Assembly (NCBI GenBank): GCA_002633005.1
Contig: NMRA01000029.1
Span: 902,086 to 966,085 of the forward strand
Length of the DNA: 64,000 nt
From: Phoronis australis
Taxonomy: Eukaryota; Phoronida; Phoronidae
Direction: 5' to 3'
Below, one piece after another: positions 12,531-22,900 of the stretch (position 1 is the stretch's first letter; each line of letters begins with the position of its first letter). The notes below the pieces were generated by a model that was not told the origin of the DNA, made no database searches, and worked only from the letters and a program-made list of their open reading frames with translations. Made by a program: the position numbers and the translations under genes.

Positions 12531-13515
12531 ATAAAACGCACGGAACGCCCAAACTAAATGTAGCTTCAATCTAACCCACTTCGAGGCATTATTGATGGCC
12601 AACTTGTTACCGGGTTATGAAGCTGTCTCATTTATAATTATTTAAACAAACACTTGTCATCTAATATCTCACCTCGTCTAGTTTATCAACAACAGGTAAA
12701 TACGAAATGGGAGGTATATTATCAGCACTGATAATTCTCTGTCAGCAATCAACAAGCACAAACATAACGTTTCTTGTCTCGATTACATGAGCGCAACTGT
12801 TAAATGCTTGCTTAAGACATTTTGCTACAGTATCCAAATTATTTAGTACTCAATTGCCTTGCAAATTATGAACAGTTTTTATTTCGACTATTGTTCTACA
12901 TTTTTATTAAGTGATAAAGTAGAGATTCAATTAAATTTTGTATCGAATATGAAGTTCGTTTCAGCGTTGCAATAATCCCATAAAAGCCTTGTTCCGCTAC
13001 TTAGTGATAGGCCTACCACCATATCTGTTTTGTTGGCATTCAAGAGTATTTGATTAGATTTTTTTGAAAACGGAATATGCTCAAAAAAGCAATCAGTTGA
13101 AACAACCTTATATCACGACTTGCATGCTTTGTCTTTCATTTCTTCATATTTATGTTCTTTATACCAACAAAAAAGAAACAACTGGTATCATGAAAAGCTT
13201 AAAGTGTTATTTGCTTACGCATCGACAAATAGGCAATTTTCGAATATTAGCTCGACTATTCAGTATTGCAAAACTAATCAAATAGCGCACCTGAATGATG
13301 CTTTGGAAAAAGAAGTGCGATATCATAAAAGGAGGGAGTATGAAAGGAAGCTGATCCACTATGCAATGCCGTTTAGTAGCGAAAAATGGATACTGGCAAG
13401 AAATATCTCATTCGTAAAGTTAAAAGAAAAGAAATGATGCAAACAAGTACTTATAATTTTCACTTTGTTGAAGAAGAAAGTAAAATGTACAACCATCTAA
13501 CTTTGCTCAAGCGCT

Positions 13516-13521
13516 TTTATT
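13516..13521 (-). terminator. Candidate polyadenylation signal of the MSP gene
   Basis: AATAAA on the - strand about 170 nt beyond the stop codon at 13688-13690, well placed to end the double-MSP transcript. Confidence 0.4.
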
Positions 13522-13687
13522 ACCACATATTGAACTATAGCACCAAACATACGTACGCTTCTGGCTAAACGAATGATACTATTGTTTCATATCAGTGTTA
13601 ACTAAATAGCTCTGGTTATAATACTAGACCGAGAGGATAAAAACAACGTTTAATGTTATTCGATGAATTTGGTACCTAGCAAAAACA

Positions 13688-13978
13688 TCACATTTGTGTT
13701 TTTGCTAACTCTTTATACTGATCCCAGTACCATGAGAAGCAATGGCCGTTGTAGCACCGGAAGCCGAAACCTGACATTTCCGGCTCTCTGTATCCCAGCA
13801 TCCTTGCTATAAAATCCCCAATTACGAAGTTCCGGTCGTTCTGCAGACACAGCTGGATGGCTGTGCAGATGATGATGAAAGCCAGGAAACCTTCTATGAT
13901 GTAGTGCCTGGTCAACTTTGACGTGTGCTTCGTAACTATTGAGGTCAAACGCAGATTGTCGTAGGCGAGTCTACAAAT
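13688..13978 (-). CDS. MSP gene exon 12, transmembrane and C-terminus
   Basis: Acceptor GGTCAATTTCAG, in phase with exon 11, running to a TGA stop. It encodes 96 residues with one hydrophobic segment (IIEGFLAFIIICTAIQLCL) flanked by basic residues. The final part contains FGFRCYNGHCFSWYWDQY. About 51 residues follow the membrane segment, longer than a classic VAP tail anchor. Confidence 0.65.
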   Translation of the reverse strand: MCRLAYDNLRLTSIVTKHTSKLTRHYIIEGFLAFIIICTAIQLCLQNDRNFVIGDFIARMLGYREPEMSGFGFRCYNGHCFSWYWDQYKELAKTQM

Positions 13979-16900
13979 CTGAAATTGACCAGTCAGCATA
14001 GATTTGATGAAAGTAAAATCCCTTCAAAACAACAACAGTAATAACAGTTGCAACAATTTACTTAAAAAAATCGCCAAAAACACAACTTCGATGAAAACAT
14101 TATCCGTAATGTGCATTATCGGAAAAACAATACAACAGAAAACAATAAAAAAATGACATTTGAACTAACTTCAACCAGTAAATGCAAGTAATTAGATGGT
14201 AAAGATATTGGGAGCGAGGAATAGGAACTGGTGAAGGATGACGGGCTGGTGAACAGACTGAAGGTTTCGTAACGCAGGTATACCTTGATGTCTTTGATCA
14301 AAAGACTGGAGCGAGAGAAGTGAAGTCTTTTGATTTGGAGTAGAAACTTTGAACGACCGTGGCCAAACTAGGAATTCCGGATGTAATTTAGCTTATGATG
14401 ACGCGACTTGGATATTTTGGTCAGTTTGAAATCTACCTGGTTCTGCGCTAGTTGTATTGCATCCTGGACTTTCTGATCACGTATCACCACTTCTTTAGGA
14501 CTGGTGGTTTCTGTTCCTACCATGACGTCACCGAACATTTCAGTCGTTGGCTGGGCGCTCTTGGCGACGTAGTTACAAACGCATTTCAAGCTACAGAAGA
14601 AGGAGGGCAATTTTGATTTCAAGCATGCATAGGCGTTCTGCTGCTTCGAGAACCCCACTGACGGTGTTTCGCGTGCTCTTTTGATACATCATATCGTGCA
14701 GTTTACTGAGCGTCTGTATTTAAAGAGAAACCAAACCATGTTTGATAATTTTACCCAAAACTGCTTACGTCCCTGTATAATTTTATTACTTCCCTGGAAA
14801 GATAAAAGCATCACTCAGCTAAAATTCTGCCCTCGCTGTTTCACGTTTTCCAACACCGTCGGCCATTAACACCACCGAAGCGTTAGTAACGCTTGCCGAT
14901 TTAACAGATTTTTGTAAGGAATTGTCGCGAACTTTTGAGCGTAGATGAAAGCTTTGAAAGGGTTATAATGCTTCGAAGATTTAAGTGCAAAGCCCACATT
15001 AATGTCCGTTAGTAGTCGAAGTCCGAGTCTAGTATCCCTTTTTAAAACTGAAGGAATCGTACCACCGCATTTCCGACTGAGTTCGCGACATTGCTTCAAC
15101 AAACGCTCCCACTCTGACACGTCAAACGACAATGCTTCTACATGTGAACAACTACCCAAAGAACTATAAATTATAGTATCCTAAGTATATTCAGTTATAA
15201 TTACTTGATTAATAAATACTGATTAACCAAGGCGGTAAAAAGAGGAGGCAGTGTGGCCTAATAAGATAAGTGTGAGCTTCCTTTACGTAAGGTTGTGGAT
15301 TCGACTGCCACTGGGAACATTGCTAGACCCTTGGGTCACGTCTCTAGCTTCTCAACTCTGTTTTAGCTGTATATTGATAAATCATACACATGGTTCAAGC
15401 TGATCACTGCAATGGGTCCACCTGAGCGGCCTATGCACGTCTGGTACAACGTGTTCCAGAACGCCTGTAATGATTTTAAAATTTAATACGGTAAAATAAC
15501 TACTTTTTCAAAATTAACCCCTTTTCATTTTCAAGGACTTCTAAATTTGTTGTTATATCCAATGTTTTCCAAACTATTGTTTTGCATTAAGTTGCTGCCA
15601 CACACCTTTCATGGAAAATGAGACAATAAATTCACCTGTCGGCCATATTGTGCCTTGAATTGGTGCGATTATACCGCATAACCAGTAACTGTCATTTGAA
15701 ATATAATATGTTATAAATTATATTACCCTAGGGTATAAATAGCAGTTGGTGACAAGCTGGAAAAGTCTACTGGATCCTTTACGCTGTCAACTTCGGCCGC
15801 TAGGAGCAGGATGGTCTCAGTGCTGATTTCACGATATCCTAGAAACAGTTAACGCCATTATGGCATCGTCATCTCATAATCATCATCACCACCACTTTCA
15901 CCGTCACCGTTACATTTGTCATCGTTACTGTCATCTACAGTGTCTAAGATGCTTGCTTTTACCTGAACAACGTGATGACAAATTAAGATACTGGTTCGTT
16001 ACAGTAGGCAAGTTTGGCTGAATACTTGCAAAAACCTCCCTATTGTGTGACCAAAGACTTAATATGGTTTAACTGAAAATATTTTCGAAGTAAATTCAAT
16101 ATCTAAAGGAATACATCATGCTGTGATACTATCGACACCATGCGAACCACTTCTCTTGATGGAGAGTTTCAAAACAAAAAGTAAAAGAAAAGGATTTACC
16201 AGGCAACAAAAACACGTCAACGTGTTGGCACTGTCCGGGCTCAATGAATCCGTTAGAGGGCGCCACACGATACCACACAGCAGATTCTGGTTTTAGTTTG
16301 AGCTGCAGGCAACATAAAGTAATTGCGACTGTGAGAAAGGAATTGCCAGGCATGTTACAGACACTGCACTAAGTAAACGCTACGGTACGACAATGTGCAA
16401 CTACACAGGAATTATGCTTTTTTAATTCTGCCACCTGAAAACAAAACTAGGCTATTAAAGTAAATTTTTAAAAACATGCACTGGCTTACTTCAGTTACTC
16501 TAGGACTCTATAAGCGTTGTCCGACAATGAGAATTTGATGCGCACCCTGAGTGTAGCATACAAAATAACCGCCAAGTTCAGTGTTTCAACATCAGGCAAA
16601 AAGTAACAGCTCTTGGTTACATAAATGGCAAAATTTATCGCACGGTTTTGGCCATCTAAATTAATGAAACGCCATGTGGTAAACAGGGGAACAACAAAAA
16701 AGTCTGAAAGGAACACACGAAATTATTTTCGTAACAAATTGTAGGTAGGCACAGGGTGTTCATGGAGTAATGAATATGTTCATACTATTAGGGTAACGAG
16801 TACCTAAACACGCACCTTGAACGCCATTGGTTTCTCTCCCACATTTTCAAGTGTCACGTAACGGCACGCTTCTTTGTCAGGACTGTGCTCCGGAAATCTG

Positions 16901-19900
16901 AGGGTGTCGTCACTGCAGCCAACATAGATAATAAAGCCGATGGTATAAGAGGCGTTATCAACGCAGTAGAAGAATATAAAAACATGTAGTTTTACAAGGG
17001 AACGGTAAGAATAAAAGCTTGTCGTCTTTGAAAAAAAAACTTTCAACTAACCATTGATTGAAATCATTCAATTTACAACTCAGCTAATTGAAACGGCTGC
17101 AAACCCACGTTACGTTGGAGACATAAATTTTTATGTTTATCACTCATCGCTATAAGTTGGTCTCCACCTTCTCCTTACGTGGATGAGAAGTGATTTTGGT
17201 CTGGCAAAGAACTGGCGGTTTTGGTCGAAACCATGGTGGGAGAGAAAAGTGACACGCAGTGACAAGGTAACGTAATGTAGAGCCTTGACTCAAGCAATGA
17301 CAAACTGTCAGTTCTTTCCAAGCCAAAAATTCACAATTCACAAAAAATCTGTAGAGTCAAAATCAAAAGTTGTTTCTTGTGACAGATGGCAGGTTTATGA
17401 CAGCTTTCATTTTTAACGCTTTGAGCTTGTAGTTGAATAATTATTTTCTACGACCGCATGACAACCAGTTGTCGTCAGAAGCAAAAGAATTACTTTTACT
17501 CATTACCACAATTGCAAGACATTCAAAAGCGAACCTTTTAAATTTCTTCTACAAAACGGGTACGATACCTTACAACCAAATAAGACGGAATTACAGAACT
17601 GTCGCTTTCTTTAACCTCTTCCTCCGTAAGCGCCAAGGCGTCACCACTTGGACTTCCCATGGTGTTGGCAACCTGCTGCGTCTCGCCTTCTATCGTTTGG
17701 CTTCGAGTTGGTGTAATATTCAATTCCAACAATGCCTCGAGGTCAGCACTCGTTAACGTGGACTGTTCTGCACCATTCGGGATATTTGCGTCCCCCGTGG
17801 AGTCAGGGATTGGCGCTCGTGAAGATACGCAACCGGATGTGACGAAATCCCCAGCTAGGAACTCCGACTTGTTGGATTCCGAAATTGAGGATTCGCTGAT
17901 ACACGGAGATATCCTCTCCATTTGGCACGGTAAACTGCGATATCGAGAAACGTGTTTATTTGGTACAACGCCGCGTTAGATTTTTGACACCATACACAAA
18001 AGATGACGATAGCACCTGATAACATTTGTACCTGAAGATGGCATACGTACTTTATTCGTAACGTATGACAACTTGTTTTTGAACAGCGCAAGAAAAGCTG
18101 TATGTGGTGAAGACATATGGCAGTGTAAAAAGCACGCGCAAATCGGTCTTTATGCGTTCAGATAATTATTTGTGACCATTAACATAAACAAATTTCTAAA
18201 ACGGGTTCAAGAAACATAAACTAAAAATGGCAAATAGAGTTGAGCAGATTTCGTCCAGCATTGACTTCTGAGCCTGAATAGCTTGCTCAGACAGACACAA
18301 ATAACCATAAAAACGACAATAGTAACGCCTGTTCTTACAAATTTCATATGACGTCGTCAAACTTTCTTCGAACTTTCGAAGTTTGACAAGGATCACAGTT
18401 TTATGTGGGTTAAGTGATGTAATAGCGGTCACTATGTGATGTAATAGCGGTCACTATGTGATGTAATAGCGGTCACTATGTGATGTAATAGCGGTCACTA
18501 TGTGATGTAATAGCGGTCACTATGTGATGTAATAGCGGTCACTATGTGATGTAATAGCGGTCACTATGTGATGCAATAGTAGTCACTATGTAATGTAATA
18601 GCAGTCACTATAGTTTATTTTGTTTAAAGCTGGCTTAGTGCATCTTTAACGATAGTTTTTGGTGTTCTGGTTGTAAATGAATCGGAAATTTTGAAATTGA
18701 AAGAAGAAAAAATACTCACACCATACGTAAAATTGTCTCGTCTGATAACTTCTTAAAAACCACATTCTCCGCTCCATCTGGTATTTCGGCTGCTACTACA
18801 AGAATCTCATCTTGACTTTGAAAACGTTCTAAAAAGTTAGAGCTTCGAATTTTAATTTGGAAATCAACTGGATAGCTTAANTTGACTTCTGAGCCTGAAT
18901 AGCTTGCTCAGACAGACATAAATAACCATAGAAACGACAATAGTAACGCCTGCTCTTACAAATTTCATATGACGTTGTCAAACTTTCTTCGAACTTTCGA
19001 AGTTTGACAAGGATCACAGTTTTATGTGGGTTAAGTGATGTAATAGCGGTCACTATGTGATGTAATAGCGGTCACTATGTGATGTAATAGCAGTCACTAT
19101 GTGATGTAATAGCGGTCACTATGTGATGTAATAGCGGTCACTATGTGATGTAATAGCGGTCACTATGTGATGTAATAGCGGTCACTATGTGATGTAATAG
19201 CAGTGTCACTAAGTGATGTAATAGCGGTCACTGTAGTTTATTTTGTTTAAAGCGGGCTTAGTGCCACTTTAACGATTTTTTGGTGTTCTGGTTGTAAATG
19301 AATCGGAAATTTTGAAATTGAAAGAAGAAAAAATACTCACACCATACGTAAAATTGTCTCGTCTGACAACTTCTTAAAAACCACATTCTCCGCTCCATCT
19401 GGTATTTCGGCTGCTACTACAAGAATCTCATCTTGACTTTGAAAACGTTCTAAAAAGTTAGAGCTTCGAATTTTTATTTGGAAATCAGCTGGATAGCTTA
19501 ATGAGGAAATTCATTGGAAAAAGCGTCGCCATTGGACAAAAGCAAGCGACTGCTTTCCATACACTAGCTAACCAATAATCTTAGAAGACTTTTACAAAAA
19601 GACATTTTTTTCACACCAGGAAGCCACGAGTTATTTGCTGCCTTTGCGAAATCGTTGAATGATTTCAGTGTAGTTAGTGAATAGGTTCAACGCCAGTGAT
19701 ACATGCGCGCACCTCGCCTTTTATAGGGGGGAGGGCTCGAATTTCCGGCTATGTGGACTTTTTACCAACAAAAAAGCCGAATGATTAAAAAAAAACGGGG
19801 TACCACGTCCAGGACTGGGAATTGTGCGTTGGCGCCTTTTTAGTGGACTTTTTATCTCGCTTTCTCGGACTTTTTGTTTCACTGGGGCGGACCTTTTTGT

Positions 19901-22900
19901 CCACTTCGCCAATTGGGGGGAGCTCATTCGAGCTGCCCCCCTGGGTGAGCGTATCTGATATAAAAAATTAAAAGATTCAACGTGAACAAACAGGTCAAGT
20001 ATCTGCAAGACACAAAATTTTGTGAGAAAACACCTGTAATGTAATCAATAAACCCTATTCAGATGGATCTGACGAATGAAAACAGAATGACCTAAAAGAC
20101 ATATAACCTCAAAATGTGAAACTGTAAAAGGCCAACTGCCGACAGTTAAAGTTGCATTTCGCCCTGTTTAGCTGGCTAAAAAACAAAATCGAATTGGGTT
20201 TTTAACTCTCATAAAATCGGTCTCATAATATCCCTTATCTTGAATCGCTGATGGTTTCACTTTTCCAGTTGGTAACGGAAATAGAATCTTAATACGGTGA
20301 GGAGTATAATTTTGTAAGAGTGAAAGGCCTAATACGATTTTTTGTTTTTTGCAACTTAACAGGGCAAAATACAGGTTTAAATAACAACCTGGTAACATGG
20401 CGAGGTCTACATCAATTTTTTCTTCCGGTCCAAGGACTGATTTCTGAGGAAAGCATCGGTATCCTGACGAGGCATCACGTGGTAACTTTATCTGTAATCA
20501 CAATTTGTTTTTGTATCTTTTTGTAAATGTTTGCCAAGTCTAAGATTAAGAGTGCAGCAAGTTTACAGTATGACAAATGTGTCATATTTTTGTCGCCTTG
20601 TGGACAACACAGTCGTTACTTTATTAGTGCTAATACTCGGAATACTCGGACGAAACCAGACAACAATTAATTCCAACACAGAAACTAGCAGTAGTTGTTA
20701 TGTGCCCACATCCAGATGAGTTCTCTTTTGACAGTTCCCGTTCATTTAGTGTTGAAATAGTCTTGGGGTGCTTGGCTACTGATCATTCCTAAGCGAAAGC
20801 AACCTAATTTACATTATTACTAGGATAAAGAGTATTAAAATACGCAATTTCGACGAAATGAAGGCAAGCAAATTATTTTCGTTTGCACTAAGACGTTTGA
20901 TGTAACGTCGTGAGTATTTGACAGTTTTAAGCAGGTGTTGCGGTCTCTCTAAATCAGAGAAGGAACCTTGCCACTTCAAAATGAAGATTATAAAAACAAC
21001 TCTAATACACTTAACAAGACAAAGGCTAGTAGACCTGTGTATTTCGCGAGACAGTGATCAAGGCAAGCCTGCCAATCCCACTTAGCTTCTAAAATACAGA
21101 CGACGAAGATCGAGGAACAATATACTGTGTTTCCAAATGTGACTTAATGTCAGAACGGAAGGACAGCGACTTTTACACCATTAAAAGCATTTCAAACAAA
21201 AAAGTTTGTCAAAATTGAACACTTGCGTTGGTTCCTATTGGAGTTCACAGTTAAAGAGGCATGGAACGCGAAAGCTCGTCAAAAATATCTTTTAAGCAAT
21301 TTCTGACGAAAGTAACATCTCGCAACGTCTAGTACAGAGTAATTCCCCTGTGTGGTAGGCCTAATTTCCAGAAAAAACACAAAATTCACGGTTTTTGAAA
21401 TACGTGCGAATGAAAAACTCTGTGGTTACCACGGAGTTTCTAATCTCCCTCCCAATTATGATGATTGTGCGCATGCGCTCACAGTCAGTTGCTTGAAGTC
21501 CCTTGAGGCCAAAGGTCACATTTTCCATGTAAGAGAAATGTACTACGTCTATGTCTTGCCACACCAAACAAGGAGGCATGCTCTTGATCGTTTTTTTTTG
21601 AAATTTGAAACTAAAAGAAAATGCTTGGATATCAACAGAAATTAAAAATATTTACGAACAAACTCTNCAACTCTAATACACTTAACAAGACAAAGGCTAG
21701 TAGACCTGTGTATTTCGCGAGACAGTGATCAAGGCAAGCCTGCCAATCCCACTTAGCTTCTAAAATACAGACGACGAAGATCGAGGAACAATATACTGTG
21801 TTTCCAAATGTGACTTAATGTCAGAACGGAAGGACAGCGACTTTTACACCATTAAAAGCATTTCAAACAAAAAAGTTTGTCAAAATTGAACACTTGCGTT
21901 GGTTCCTATTGGAGTTCACAGTTAAAGAGGCATGGAACGCGAAAGCTCGTCAAAAATATCTTTTAAGCAATTTCTGACGAAAGTAACATCTCGCAACGTC
22001 TAGTACAGAGTAATTCCCCTGTGTGGTAGGCTTAATTTCCAGAAAAAACACAAAATTCACGGTTTTTGAAATACGTGCGAATGAAAAACTCTGTGGTTAC
22101 CACGGAGTTTCTAATCTCCCTCCCAATTATGATGATTGTGCGCATGCGCTCACAGTCAGTTGCTTGAAGTATCTTGAGGCCAAAGGTCACATTTTCCATA
22201 TAAGAGAAATGTACTACGTCTATGTCTTGCCACACCAAACAAGGAGGCATGCTCTTGATCGTTTTTTTTGAAATTTGAAACTAAAAGAAAATGCTTGGAT
22301 ATCAACAGAAATTAAAAATATTTACGAACAAGCTCTAAAAGTACCTGGTGAGCAGGTTGAATTCAGTTTTAGTGGCAGAGAAGCACTTTTAATATTAGAA
22401 ATTTAGTCTGTTTATGGCGTTCCAGGCCCCTTTAAGTTATTGATCACTATCCAAAAAACCTACCTTGAAAGCGACACGCTTGTCGTGCAAATTTTCGATG
22501 GTTAAAAGAAACGAAGACGCCTCGTAGAACGGAACGAAAGGGAAGACGATCACTTCGCAACTAATTTGAACAGAAAGAATGGAAACTTTAACTATTATCG
22601 TCGATGAACAAAACAAACATAAATTTTCATGTCGGGGTACCCCAAAATTTTCCCGCCAATAGTCATGAACCGTGTTCTACATATCCTCTACCCTATAAGC
22701 GCGAATATTCTGTAATCAAATAAGAATTATGCTAGAAAGAATACAGTGTCGTGTTGCATGAAACAGTCCCATACAGGGACTCAACTAAGTTCCCTTAATC
22801 TTTAGCCCATTTGAGACTTTCTTTACTCACAGATGTAATCTTTGTTATCGTTTCATCTTTATTATGAGCTCCTCTTTGATTAATGACGTTTTATAATAAT

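Larger units (their letters stand above)
8330..13515. other. Intergenic region between FoxQ2 and the MSP gene
   Basis: No gene is recognised. It holds TTTA and GAT simple repeats, one MITE-like element (11793-11953), a long GTG/GGT-rich low-complexity tract (about 11990-12530) and one single-n assembly mark at 11857. A + strand frame at 13120-13437 looks somewhat protein-like (Lys/Arg/Tyr-rich) but matches nothing I know. Confidence 0.5.
18262..18880. repeat. About 620-bp duplicated block, copy A
   Basis: Nearly identical to 18882-19501 and joined to it through a single n at 18881. It contains the 22-bp minisatellite and the third exon of MSP domain 1. Confidence 0.85.
18882..19501. repeat. 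About 620-bp duplicated block, copy B
   Basis: Second copy of 18262-18880 with scattered single-base differences and a small length change in the minisatellite. The n at the junction suggests unmerged haplotypes rather than a true tandem duplication. Confidence 0.85.

Noticed and set aside
12167-12574. 135-codon + strand frame, Gly/Val-rich
   Set aside because: Produced by the GTG/GGT repeat composition; the opposite strand is open as well.
16500-16548. Possible 48-nt MSP-like exon (VRIKFSLSDNAYRVLE) on the - strand
   Set aside because: It has an acceptor and a GTAACT donor, but its phase (2/2) fits neither neighbour, while exon 7 joins exon 8 directly with a complete MSP core.
18196-18432. 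78-codon - strand frame below the 22-bp repeat
   Set aside because: Its start is inside the minisatellite, it is partly repeated in copy B and has no splice sites that fit the MSP gene.
21361-22250. 72-97-codon frames repeated on both strands
   Set aside because: They look conserved only because the block is duplicated; no family resemblance.
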